From assembly GCA_000733355.1 (NCBI GenBank), contig JNVV01000020.1, positions 474,971 to 538,970 on the forward strand: a stretch of 64,000 bases of DNA, given 5' to 3'. This stretch comes from Falciphora oryzae (Eukaryota; Ascomycota; Sordariomycetes; Magnaporthales; Magnaporthaceae). This document shows, one piece after another, positions 11,901-24,086 of the stretch. Numbering within the stretch: position 1 is the stretch's first letter; each line of letters opens with the position of its first letter. The position numbers and the translations under genes are program-made. The notes under the pieces are model-generated. The model was not told the DNA's origin and did no database searches. It saw only the letters and a list, made by a program, of their open reading frames with translations.

Positions 11901-14278
11901 AAGAACTTTCTGAAGAGGTGGCGCGGGAGCGTGGTCCATGCGATGGTATCCGTAATAGCCGTGAAGATCCAGTTCAGCTCTCCTAAAGGAGTGCGCCTCT
12001 CTTGCAGACGGCCCGGGAGCTTTTTAGCTCGCTCTGGCGTGAGGTTGGTCTTGAGTGGGTTCTGCAGGACGAAGAACCACAGAGCCATCTCGATGGGGGT
12101 GGTGAGACAGCAAGTAAAAAGGTCTGCGGGCAGCAGGGGGTTTGTCGGCAGGTTCTCCTTCTTGCCGCATGCGGCTAGGTGGATATAAGGTTTGAAGAGG
12201 GTCTTCTCGTAGTTGAGATCGCGATCCGCCATCTCCTGCTCCTCCGTCTCGTGCTTCTCGACGAACCGGTGGTAGTTGCTCAGAATGTTTCCGGCCTCGG
12301 AGCAGTCCCAGACGAATATTGTCGGGGCCTGGAGCCAGTGTTGGAGGTCGTATAGAGAAACAGGTATGTACTGCGTGTAGTTCTTGTTGAACACCCAGAT
12401 CTCGCCCGAGGCGGTGGGTTTGGGGACTCCATGGCCGTTGTAGTGCAGCAGGACGCGCTCGTCCTTGGCGTTTCTGCGCAGCGAGACGCAGAACTTCTTC
12501 GTCTCCTCTATCGATGGATCTAGATACTGCTTGTAGCGTGTGCGCATGGCAAGGGTCTCGTACTGCGACTGAAGCGCCTTTCCAATGTTCTCGAGCGCCT
12601 TCGCGTTCGGAGGGGTGGTGGGATCCTGCCATGCTTCGAGCTTGGCGCCGGGGTTGGTCTTGAGCTGGTCTGGAGGCTCGACGCCAATATTCAGACATAC
12701 TGCGATGGCGGCAGAGACGGTCTTGAGGCGATCTCGCATGCGCCAGTCCTGGATAACAAAGGGGTCCAGCTTGGGCTTGCCGGTCGTTTCGTGGCGTTTC
12801 TCGGTGAAGTACATGTACCAGTTCTGGTTTTGCGCGTCAGTAAATACGGCCCGGCCCTTGAACCTGCCCTCGTGTAGACGCCATTGTTCGAAGAGGAGAC
12901 GGAGATCGGCTTCGAGCTCCGCTTGTGCCTGCAACTCGTTCATGTCGAGGCGAAAGGTGCTAAAGCGATGTTTCGAACGCTCTTCTGGCTGCGATGTAGA
13001 CATTTGCAGGAAGCTCAGAGCGACTGGCGCTTCGGGCGTATATATGAGCAGCAGAAGGACATGAATAATGAAGTAGGCCTGAGAATTCACTGGCGAACAG
13101 CAAAACAATGCGGACTGCCTTCGGGGAGAAGCAATGTAGGCAGGGCATGAGGGTGGCAGTCCGCTATGGAATACCGAGCAGCTTGCTTGGATGGAAGGGG
13201 GCGTAAGTCATTTCCAGCGGAGGAGGGCAAAAGTGAGACATCTTCTCTCCCTCAGTGGTTGGAGGGGCACCCAACGCGGTCGCGCCCCGGCACATCTTGG
13301 GCGCAGATGGTAGACATTGCAGGAAAGAAGAGCAGACGGGGGAGGAGAGGGCAGGCTGACGACGTCAGAGGCGGCAGAGGAAAGCCATCGCGCCTGCTGG
13401 GTTGGGGGAGTTGCAAGCACGTTGTCGGGAAAGGCGGGCAGGCGCGAGGGTGGCGCGCCGCAGACAAAACGAAAGTGCGAGAACGACGCGGACGGCGAGG
13501 GGCGATGGAAAGACGTTCAACTCACGTTAACCAGCTGTGATATGATGTCTTCAGATTCGTAGTGGTCCCCGAAGCCGTGTCTGGCGCCCCACGAGTAAGG
13601 GTTTTTCCTCCTCGAGCCCGGCCGCGAATCTTCGTCGTCGTCCGAGTCTGTCTGGGTGAGCATGCCGGCATAGTCGCTCTTGGACCGTAGGAGCATCGGC
13701 TTTGAGCCGGTGGATGGTCGAGGCTGCAGGGAGGATGCGGAGGGAGGCGCGGGCGTGGCTGCCGCTGATTCCGACGAGCCGGCGCCATTCGGCAGGGCGA
13801 GCGATATCGACGAGTTGTGCTTGCTTCCCGGCGCGCTGGACGGTCGCCTGGGCGGCAGCGACGACGCGGGATGCGGCTCGGGGCGGTGCTGGGGGGCGGC
13901 AAGGCCGTTGGAGGGGCCGTTGGGGTGCTGCATCGGACGGTTGGCGGTCATTCTGCCCTCGGTGCTGGGGTGCAGGTTGTGGTCGCGGTCGCGGACGGGA
14001 GGCGCGGCGCTGGCCGCCGAGGACGGGCCTCGCGGATCGCTGCTCGATGGCATGGCTGCTGGTCCAAAGCCGCCGGTCGCCGTGCCCAGGGCTGGGTCCG
14101 CGCGGCTGGTGTGATGAGGCAGTGGCGCAGAGGATGGTGCGGGCGCGCCTTCCTGTCGGTGACGAGCTCGGGCGGACGTTGCTGCGAACTGAGGGCTTGC
14201 CGAGTCAGAAGTGGGCTGGCGGTAATGGTCGAGCTGTGGGCGGTGGGGACTCCGAGCGTCGTCGGTAAGTGCCGTCAT
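8923..14278 (-). CDS. kog1: TORC1 subunit Kog1/Raptor (three exons)
   Basis: Exons 13526-14278, 9204-12823 and 8923-9133; introns of 702 and 70 nt; product 1527 aa. Exon 1 encodes a disordered Pro/Ser-rich leader ending GFGDHYESEDIISQLVN, which splices to NWYMYFTEKRHETTG, exactly the order expected in fungal Raptor. The Raptor N-terminal caspase-like domain follows (YNGHGVPKPTASGE, FVWDCSEAGNIL), then HEAT-like repeats, and a C-terminal WD40 propeller that ends in the last exon (FNLDGKELSRV, AFHPHRMILG). Raptor presents substrates to TOR kinase and gives TORC1 its nutrient responsiveness at the vacuole. The last-exon junction uses a GTAAGT donor and a TTCAG acceptor, giving FSVGTSAHVVKVF. The long first intron is unusual: its distal 285 nt is open and in frame with exon 2, so ORF-based prediction would give a false start at 13108 or 13003. 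Confidence 0.93.
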
Positions 14279-15560
14279 GTTGGATCAGATGCAGCGAGCC
14301 AGCATGCTTGCAGGGGTGTGGTGTGTGTGCTGATGCAACTGCGCGGCGAGTGTTGCAGATGGGAGAATGGAGGCGAGGCGAGCTTGAATGAGGCCGACCG
14401 ATCGGCCAGCGGCGGCGGCCCGTCGGGTGCCAGTTCAGTCCAGACTCACTGCAAGGCTGCAGCCGCAGCGGCTGGAAGAGCCTGTCCGCCAGTCAAATGC
14501 TGACCTTGGGTTCCCGTGGCACGCGCCAAAACCTTGTCCCTCGCGCAAAAGAAAGCGGACGCTCAGCAAAAGGAGGCCGCCATAACGTCACTCAAGACGT
14601 GCAAGCCTCCAAAACCAGTCACCGTGTTGTGCAAAACCAGTCTGGTGCATGTATCTGGTTTCCTGGGCCGGTATTGACGCTTCAGGGGCTTGAAGCCTCG
14701 AGTGAGACTTTGGAAGACATGATGATTCGTCCTCTGCCATCCAGAGAAGCTGGTCGTGGCGGCTCCAGTTGACGGCATTTCCCACCTCGACTGCTGACCT
14801 CCCCCACCTCATCGTGACGGATGAAGGCTGCCAGTCACTCCCTTTGCTTCGATTGGTGGCCTCCGAGACAGCTCCTGATGATCCGCCCCGCGAAGCTGCT
14901 TAGCCGCAGACGGTGCACCCGTCCCAGCCACCCACATGAGCCCGCACGTGAAGTATCGACAGGCACTGCCGCCTCGGGCCCGCCGACTGCCAACCACCAG
15001 ACACCGATCCATCGCCAACCGGCCAACAAACGGGACTCTGCATGGGATAGCCAGTTCGCTGACTGCAGAGTACATCGCGGCCAGCGAGTAAACTCCAATA
15101 TGCGATGGCACACCCGCAATATAAATAGCTGCTGACATGGCGCCAACTATATTACTGGCCACGTATTTTGCACGGCGTGACCATCGCGACCAACTCTGGC
15201 ATTTGAACACAAACTGCCATCCTCCAGCCCTTCTACTACTATTTTTACGTCAGCGCCTCTCTGTGCCGCCTTTCTGTCTGACCGTTTCCGTCTCTCTCCC
15301 TCATTGCAGCACTGGCAATCGACAGCACCTGCAAGGGTTGCGGCGTTCGGAAACGCTGGCTAGCGCGTGACTGTCTGCGAGAGCGATCACCGCGATCACC
15401 CGGCTGGTGGCGCGGGTTGGCCAGTCACGGTTTGTATATCACCCAAGCCCCTGCTCAGGCCTGAAAGATGGGGAGACTGGCGAAGACCCAGGAGGCCGAG
15501 AAATTTGAGTGGGCGGCCGCCCCGACGCAAGGACAGGGGCACTCGCCTGGCGAGTGTGAA

Positions 15561-15600
15561 ATGCCGTGCCATCAATGCCGTGCCATCAATGCCGTGCCGT
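15561..15600. repeat. 14-bp tandem repeat, about 2.8 copies
   Basis: Unit ATGCCGTGCCATCA at 15561-15574 and 15575-15588, with a diverging third copy at 15589-15600. Confidence 0.9.
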
Positions 15601-17815
15601 TGACGCTCGTCTCTCGCCCGGTAAATGTCAGAGGGCACCCACGCTGGCAAGCACCGTCGTGCGCCGGGAATGGTAGATGCAGGCGTTCGTATTGCGTGTT
15701 CCCCGTGCCCTACCCAGGTATTTCCGTGCGAAACAAAGTGTGTGCGTCTCGCGCGGCGGATTCACCAGTTTGCGCCCATCTTTGGGTCGTGAACGGCCCC
15801 AGAAACGGGCTGGTGAAACATTCAATCGCTGATCCACCAAAAAGCCATGTGTGTGTGGTCCGTTCGTCGCCCCTGATGAGGGAAATTTGATCATAAAAGC
15901 GAACCACCCTGCCGTTCTGGAAGGCGCTTCGCTCTAGCCGCCGCGGCTGCTTTGTTGCCAAAGATGCCGTCGTCTCCTGTTCAATTCCCCTGCGCTGCCT
16001 GTTAGCTCCCGCGGCCCTTTGTTTCTTCGTCCGTTCTTCTGCACATATTTTCCAAATTTAGCATTAGCTTTCAGCGCAAAGCGCGATGGTTTCAGCGTCG
16101 GAGCGGGCAGGAATGCAGGCGGACTGAGGAAATGCTACTGTGCTCCGTTTAGTTTCGGCTTGGCAGAAGCTTCCGTTGTTCCCGCGCCGCATGCAGGTAC
16201 CGTCCTTTTTCGCTCCGTCTGGCTGCACGCATGCTGGGGGAACGGGCGGGTGGTGCAACGAGTGGGACCTGGCCCCCGCCATCAAAGATGGAATTACGAC
16301 GTCCCGCGACGTGTGTAAATGATCTTGGTCGCCGGCTCGGGGCGGCAGCAGGGGCCAAACGCCGGCATCCGATCAAAGCGTCTCGCGTTGATCTGACGAA
16401 GGCTTCTGTTTGTCTACCTTTGGTCTCTACCAACTTGTCAATATTGGTGTTGGGAGCTGCGCCCTCAAGTGTCGCGGCTGTGAGCTCTCAAGCGGGTGGG
16501 TCATGATTACCACACCGAAGGATCATGATCAGGATGATCAGGATGATGGACGACGGCCTGCAGCCAGAGTCAGCCACGCACCCGCGATCTGTTGTTTGTT
16601 TAGTGCGTCCTGGTCAAAGGCGCCCTTGCTATGTCCGGCATCCGACATAAACCTGTCCTCAGCGGCAGAGCCTCTGCCGCTGCCACCAACTCAAGGTAAA
16701 AAGTAAGCGCAGGACAGAGATGGGATGAAATCATCCCAACGTCTTGGTCATCTCGATAGGAGTAATCAGGGCCCTCACTCGACTGAAAAGACTAGGAAGA
16801 CTGCAGCGGCGGGAGGCGTGCAGAAGCTGCAACAACGACAGCTTGCGACATTCGCGGGGGTTGGAGCAAAGGACCAATGGAGGTTCGATATACTGAATCA
16901 GGCCGTGCCACTCAGTCGCGAAGCAGCTTCCATTCTCGTAGAACCCCACAACTCGCTTGAATCGTGGGATGCACCGCTAGCATGCTCTTCGCGTTGTCAA
17001 GAAATTCTACACCGTACAGTGTATCATGCGCAAACGGTCGGAATATCCGACCCGCCGCCAGAGAACAAAGAGTCCACTCTTAGCGGCGCAACTAAAATCG
17101 GCGATGCTAGAGATGTCTCGGTAGATGTGTGAGGAGCATCGCATCCACCTTGGCTGCCGATTGCCTCCTCCATCCCCCAGACGGCGGCGACACGTGTTGC
17201 GGATGCATTGCAAGCCCAAACCCGTGCCCACTGTTCCTCAATTCCAACCTGGAAGGCCCGTCGCGACGCTGGAAAGAAACGCCAGACACCAAGCCGGATG
17301 GACCCTTGCGAAAGGCCCCACCATAAGCGAAGGGAGAAACGGTCGGCCTGGGATGGCGTGGGATTGGCTGGCCCACCAAATCAACGTTCCCCGTTTTTCA
17401 CGGCCCCATGCCCAAGACAATTTCAGTGCAGGGAAGGAGCCCGACGCAGAGGCCAAAAAAGGGGGAAGTCGGGTGCTGCTGAACTCTATCCGCCCACAAA
17501 AGCACTGTGGTGCAGCAATCCGGCGGCCCTCTGCGCGTCGGGGCTTGCATATCGCAAAGGCGGGCAAACCAATCCTCGTGCGCTTCACTCTTTGTCCCTG
17601 TGCTTTGAACCCGCCTCAGCGCTGCTTATAGGGCTGCCACCCGAGTCGACAGACCAACCCCCGACTAATCTAATACCCTAGTTTCCCGACCATTTTCGCT
17701 TGCCTGGGTGCGACCGGGGGTTCCATTCTTCCTGTGCGCTGAATGCCTGCTACGCTCATTTGATCTGCCTTGGGCCTGTGAGCGAGAAACGCCCCCTCCA
17801 TCTCCAGCGAGAAAG

Positions 17816-17874
17816 AAAAAAAAAAAAATTCGGGAGGTCGACGACAGGAAAAAAAAAAAAAAAAAAAAAAAAAA
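17816..17874 (+). repeat. Paired poly(A) tracts in the presumed tea1-like leader
   Basis: A13 (17816-17828) and A26 (17849-17874) separated by 20 nt, about 400 nt upstream of the start codon. They could be leader or promoter sequence; no motif was recognised. Confidence 0.85.
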
Positions 17875-18272
17875 GTCGGCGCGCACCATATCGTCTCCAC
17901 CCCGATGCCCTCCCAGCCATCTCCAAACACGCGGCACGACTCCTTCCAACTGCCCTCCACCCTCCAGCCCTCTGCCACACGGCTGCGATCTGTCATCGTT
18001 CTCTGAGTCCTACCCGAGAATCTGCGTTGCTTTGCGAAACGACCGACCGACTACGACATTTGCCAACCAAGAAACCGGCCCGACGACCACGCAGCGCAAG
18101 CTCGAGCACGGCTGTACCGGTTACTCTCGTCCACACTACCTGCGCATCCTCCCGCAAGCGACGGCCGCCGAATCGAACCGAATGATCTTGGGTTGACTGG
18201 CATTGGGCCCGGCCACGCGCAGCAGACTCCCGGCCGCATCCAGACGGATCCCGAGCCCGAGGAGTCACCACC

Positions 18273-21200
18273 ATGTCTTTTTTATTCAAGTCCAAGAAGA
18301 ACCAGGACCGGTCCCTGTCGAGTCGCGATGGTCCGCCGCAATCGTCTCAGAGCTCCATCCAGAGCGCCGCCGCCAGAGTCGCCCGGGACGAGAAGAGCTC
18401 GCTGCAAAGGTCGACGCCGACCGGTAGCCTGAACTCGATAGATAACGATGGCAGCATGGGGAGCCCAGATCAGGGCGGATACGGCGCCAGGCGACCACCC
18501 CAAGCACCGCCGGTGCAGGCTGGACCCGACCAGCAGCCGAGCGATCTGCCAGTAAGTTTGCAAGCGCAACCAAGCCAGCGCCACCCTTTTCTCCTGGCCG
18601 TCCTGTCGGTGCGAAAAGCCACGACGCTGGATCATCCATGACACTGACGTGCGCATCGCGACACATCGCAGTTCCGCAACGGAGGAGCGGTGCAGCCGCC
18701 TGCACAAGTGCAAATGTCGAGCCCCAACGCGAACCTCTACCCCTGGACTCAACGGAGGTTGACTTACACCTCGTCGCACCCGAGCCCTTTCCCCCGCTAT
18801 GGCGCCGCCGTCAATTCGACGTCCTCCAAGGAGGGCGACATCTACGTCATGGGTGGTTTGATCAATAGCGCGACCGTCAAGGGGGACCTGTGGATGATTG
18901 AGGCCGGCGGCAACCTCGCCTGCTACCCGCTGGCCACCACCGCCGAGGGGCCCGGCCCCAGGGTAGGACACGCGAGCCTGCTGGTTGGCAATGCCTTCAT
19001 CGTCTACGGTGGAGACACCAAGATCGACGAGACGGACGTCCTGGACGAGACACTGTATCTCCTCAATACCTGTGAGTTCTTTCGACGCGGCCCGCCATTT
19101 CGGACCCTGCTGCACAGTTCTCTGCTCGGGTCGATCATGGCGCTCTATTCGCTGACAAGATAACGCCCGGCAGCCACGAGACAATGGTCCAGATCTTTGC
19201 CGGCAGGCCCACGACCCTCAGGCCGATACGGTCATTCGCTCAACATCATCGGCTCCAAGATCTACATCTTCGGTGGACAGGTCGAGGGCTACTTCATGAA
19301 TGACCTCTCCGCTTTCGACCTGAACCAGCTCCAGATGCCGAACAACAAGTGGGAAATGTTGTTGTCCAACAGCGACAGTGGCGGCCCACCTGTTGGAAAG
19401 GTGCCCCCTGCAAGAACCAACCACACAATGATCACCTATAATGACAAGATGTATCTGTAAGTCTACCGCACCAGTCCATTGATCTCGGCATCCGCCTCTG
19501 GAGGCTGCAGCGACTAATGCAGACTACGGCGCAGCTTCGGAGGCACCAATGGGTTTCAGTGGTTCAACGACGTCTGGTGCTACGATTCTCAGACAAACTC
19601 TTGGACGATGCTTGACTGCATAGGCTACATCCCGATTCCGAGAGAAGGACACGCAGCTGCGCTCGTCGACGACGTCATGTACATCTTCGGTGGCCGGACG
19701 GAAGAAGGGTCTGATTTGGGCGATCTGGCCGCGTTCCGCATCACCTCGCGCCGCTGGTACACATTTCAGAACATGGGACCATCTCCCTCCCCGCGGTCCG
19801 GACATAGTATGACAACCGTCGGCAAGGCGGTCGTCGTCGTCGGCGGCGAGCCTAGCTCAGCAGCAACCGCCGTAAACGATCTCGGCCTCGTTTACATGCT
19901 GGACACCACCAAGATCAGATACCCGCCCAACGATTCCGCATCAAGCTCACGCAATGGCTCACAGTCAAGGCAACGAAGCGCTAGTAACGCAAACGAGGCC
20001 GGCATGCAGGCTGCCAATCGAGCGCTTCCACTGCGAGAGGGGTCCAATGGACCAGAGGGCAGGAAAATGATGGCGGCGCGGGAAGCAGGGGTCAGCAGTC
20101 CTGCCAACGGCATGAGAAACGACATGGCCAACTCGCAGGGGGCGCCAAATCAGTCCAAGCTCCCCCGCGCCGCTGGCGCTTCGCCTCCAGCTGGCCCGCC
20201 TCCTCAAGGCCAGCCCCCAAGGCCGACAGTCAATACCTCAGTCCCTTCGTCTCGTCCTTCGCGCAATGCGTCCGCCGAACGAGCCGAGATTGTAGTCTCC
20301 CCGGTCACTCCCGTCCAGAATCCCGCCATACCCGAGGCCAAGGCAGCCGAAGCGACAACCAATGGAAGGCGCACTCCAACCAAGGCCGCGCCCAAACCCG
20401 AGCCCGTCGCCGAGGCCCCGAAGCCGAAGGCTTCGCGCTCCGCTCGCGCGCAAGGATCCGTTGATAGCTCAACTGAGCCTGCACTGAAGACGGTCGCGGC
20501 CCCTCGGCCGGCGTCGCCCCCTCCGCCCACGCGGCAGAACAGCAATCCTCTGTCGCGCAGGTCATCCGGCCGGAACTCGCAAACGGTTGCGCTCCTCAAG
20601 GAGCTGGACATGGCGAGGAGCAGGAACGCGTGGTACGCATCAGAGCTCGAGCTGGCAAGGAAAGCAGGCTACACGCCCAACGCCACACTAAGCCCTGTCC
20701 TGGAAAGCCGAGCCGCCGAGACTTTCGACGACGAGGACAAGCCGCTGATCGAGGCTCTTCTGGCCATGCGCCAGGAGCTTGCTAGCGTTCAAGCCTCGGT
20801 TGACAAGCAGGCAGTCTTGGCAGCCAAGCAAATCGCCGAGGCGGAGAAGCAGAGGGATGTGGCTATCCAGGAGGCGGTGTACGCCAAGGCCAAGCTTGCG
20901 GGCCGTGTCGGAGGTAGCACGTCGAGTACGCCGCAGATGGACATGGCGAGGGATGTGGAGGACAGGAGCAGCGAGATGAGCCGGAAGCTCGCCGCCGCCC
21001 TGAATACTCAGCGAGACCTCCAGAGCCAGGTCGAGCGCCTGTCATCCGAGATCGAGGCCGAGAGGCGGGCTCGACAGCTCGCTGACGAGACGACGAACGC
21101 AGCGCAAAAGCGGATGTCAGCCCTGGAGACGTACAAGCAGCAAAACTCGCTCGAGACCGAGAGCCTCCGCGCGGAGCTGCACATGCTCCAGCGCGAGGCC

Positions 21201-23033
21201 CGCGAACAGTCGATCCTGGCAGCAGAGGCCGTGGCCCAATCCGAGATGCTGCGCGTGGAGAAGAACGAGTTCGAGACCAAGTACCAGGAGATTTCCGGCT
21301 CGTCGGAGGAGCACACTACCGCGATTGCCTCTCTGCGCGAGGCACTTTTGTCCTCCAACGAGACGAAGGAACTTCTAGAACGCAAGATCCAGGAGGAGCG
21401 GGAGGAACGCGAGGCGATAGAGGCCAAGCTGATGACGCTCAAGGCCGAGCATGACGCGTCGGTAGCCGAGGTCGAGTCGGTCACGCGCAAACTCCAGGAT
21501 GCTGAGCAGATGGCGGAGAGCCATGCAAAGGAGGCGAAGCTGCACAAGCAGGCGTTGATGGGTGGTTTCGACCAAATCGCCGCCCGGTCCATCGGCAAGG
21601 ATTCCAAGGCCGACTCAGAGCGCGTCACTGCCCTCCAGGGCCAGCTGAACGCCGCAAACGCCCTGGCCAGGAAATACCAGCAGCAGGCCGACACGGCCTC
21701 GGACAAGCTGCGGAGTGCCGAGGAGCGCATCGCGGGTCTGGAGGCGTACCAGGAGCAAGCCAGCCGTGAGGGCGTTACTATCAGAAAACAGCTCCAGGCT
21801 GCCCTCAGGGACACACAGACTCTGCAGGCATCCGCCTCTGATCTGAAGAACCAGCTGGCCAAGCAGCAGCTGGAGAGCAACGCCGTCACAGTGCAGCACA
21901 ACACCCTCAAGAGCATTCTCAGCGAGCGGGGCATCAGCCCGACAGGTGTGAGGTCACGCGGCAGCCCCCGCGGAGACTCTCCTGAAGCTTCGGCGCGTGT
22001 TCGTGAGCTGGAGCAGCAACTCGAGTCCACCCAGACGGCACACGAAGAAAACAAGCAAGCGTTAATGGCGCAGGCACAAGCATCCGAGAATGCCTACCGC
22101 GAGAAACTTAGCCAGCTGGAGAACGACTACCAGTCAGCCGTGCACTACGTCAAGGGCACCGAGAAGATGCTCAAGAAACTCAAAGAGGAGCTTGCGAGAT
22201 ATAAGAACGAGAACTCGCGGCTCAAGAATGAGGTGATTGAGCTTGAGGACAAGGCCACGGGGGCGCCATCGGACTGGGAGTCCGAAAAGGCATCCCTGAC
22301 CAAGAAGATCGAGACACTGCAGTCCGAAATGATGACGGCAACGACGCAGCTTGAGAGGCAGATGCAGGCCGTGCGCAAGGAGCTTGACACGGCGAAGCGC
22401 GAGCGCGACAGCGCCGTTAAGCACAGTGAGGAAGCTTCGCAGCGCGTCAACACGAGCAAGAAGGACCTCGAGCAGCTGCAACGCGAGAACGCGCTGCTAC
22501 AGGAGCGGGCGCAGGACGCGGAGGAGAAGGTCAGCCTGCTCCTCGACCAGGTCGAGACGTCGGTGGACAACTACCGCCGGCGCAGCAGGCAGGTGGCCAG
22601 CATGGGCTCAGACCAGTTCCGCGACTCGAGCAGCAGCGCTGGCGCCTCGGCCACCACGGGCACAGCCCCGACTACCAACGGGAAGTCGGGAGCTGTGGCT
22701 GCTGCTGCCGCCGCTACCGGCGTTGGTGCAGCTGTGACGTCGGGGCTTTCGGGCGTGGGCCGGGCGCGGAGCGACAGCGTCGAGACGACGAGCGAGTACG
22801 GGGGCAACCTCGAGGAGCGCAACAGTGCGGCTCTCGACAGCCTTGCCAACGAGCTCGAGACTCTGCGCACGCACTGGGAGGCAACCAACAAGAACTACCG
22901 GCTCAGCAACGCATTCGACTTTGAGGCGACGACGCCGACGTCGACCACGACGCCCGGCAGGAAGGGGGACAAGGACGACAATGGTCTGAGCGAGTCCCTG
23001 GCCGACTGGAGAAAGAGGCTTGACAACGCATAA
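18273..23033 (+). CDS. Tea1/Kel1-type kelch-repeat cell-end polarity protein
   Basis: Four exons (18273-18551, 18672-19071, 19174-19456, 19535-23033) with introns of 120, 102 and 78 nt; product 1486 aa. All junctions keep kelch repeats intact, e.g. LLNT to STRQWSRS and DKMYL to FGGTNGF. Order: basic N terminus MSFLFKSKK and Ser/Gln-rich linker; a six-bladed kelch propeller (about 120-440) with repeats such as DIYVMGGLIN, FIVYGGD, KIYIFGGQ, MYIFGGR and AVVVVGGEP; a Pro/Ser/Ala-rich disordered stretch; then about 700 residues of coiled coil; and a C-terminal tail ending DWRKRLDNA. This is the build of fission-yeast Tea1, budding-yeast Kel1 and Aspergillus TeaA. These proteins ride microtubule plus ends to the hyphal tip and mark the site for formin and polarity factors. 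There is no CAAX box, as expected for TeaA (TeaR carries the prenyl anchor). Confidence 0.9.
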
Positions 23034-24086
23034 AAGTGTCGCCGGGAGGTTTGTGTTTGTGGGTTGTTTTTTGTTACTGCCTCGAGATCTAGAGCGCCAT
23101 ACAGCAAAGGGTGCTCGTTCTCAGGCGGCTTAAAATTGGGTGGTTTAATTGTTGATTTTGGGGCCGGGCTGGGTGTTTTCCCCAACTGTTATCCCCTCTT
23201 TTCCCCCCTCCCTTTTTTTTTTTTTTTCTTCCATTCTCTTTCCTTGCATATTTTTCTACTCCTTTTCGCCACTGATTTATGGATGCCGACATGTCTGATC
23301 TACGCCTCTTTCGGTTCCTGTTTCTCCCTTTATACACTTGCATTACAATGTTCTTTTCTTTTCTGCCTGCTAAGCAAGCATTATCAAGCCCTGCACATGG
23401 CTTCCAAGCTGGCGTGCGGACGTTTTTTTGTTTTGTTTTCTTTCATACCCTATACCACCAGCACATGGTCTGTTTGTCTTCGTAATGGCACCTCGTTTTT
23501 GAAACTCACTATCCGAAACCTGGCACAGACAGGGTGTATTATCCCCCGATGGGTTTTTGGGGCCTATTTGTCTTTTTTTTTTTTTTTTCCTTTTTTTTGT
23601 TTCTCTTGAACTCTTTTGTTCCGTTTGTTTCTTGATGACCGTGGCCTCTGCCACTACTACTACCACTACAACTACTCTACTGCTTATTTGGTACGAGGTA
23701 ACTATTCGCTTACTATCACTATTACGGACTTATCTCGCCGTTCGCTTGGCTACAGCCGAAGGAAAACACGGGTCTTGTTGTTCTATAAGATTTATTTATA
23801 TGCTTAACATCTGCGTTCTTGGCCCCTTGCTTAGTGCCCATGGCCTGCCTGCGCCTCGCTGGGGATCTTGAAAGAGGCAAGAGCCGTCTGCTTGTAGGCA
23901 GGACGTCGAGGATTTGGTCGTATCTGGTGTTTTGTCATGTTTTTGGCTGCAGACCCGAGTTCGATTCAGATGGGTTTCTAGACCGCAAAGAATGGACATG
24001 AGTGTCATAAACGCTTTATAAATCAAGGACAGAAGACGGCTGACTGACTGCACCTAAACACATATGATGCACATTTCAAGTTTTCC
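23034..24086. other. Convergent 3' flanks, pyrimidine-rich
   Basis: T-rich runs (about 23213-23227, 23573-23588) and CT-rich stretches after the tea1-like stop suggest a long 3' UTR. No gene seen. A TTCGATTC box near 23960 lacks tRNA stems. Confidence 0.6.

Larger units (their letters stand above)
14279..18272. other. 4-kb divergent intergenic region between kog1 and the tea1-like gene
   Basis: It holds two divergent promoters and probably long leaders. Open frames here (up to 168 codons) overlap on both strands and show no domain. Local features are a 14-bp tandem repeat (15561-15600) and two A runs close to the tea1-like start. A B-box-like GGTTCGATTC on the minus strand near 18170 has no matching A box or stems. 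I see no gene. Confidence 0.55.

Noticed and set aside
12824..13108. ORF-style start of Raptor at 13108
   Set aside because: The conserved junction LVN to NWYMYF with good donor, branch-like CTGAC and CCAG acceptor shows this is intron; kept only as a possible alternative start.
18130..18210. Possible tRNA on the minus strand (GGTTCGATTC box)
   Set aside because: No A box at the right distance and the T-arm and acceptor stems do not pair.
23900..23985. Possible tRNA on the + strand (GAGTTCGATTC)
   Set aside because: No A box and no cloverleaf pairing.
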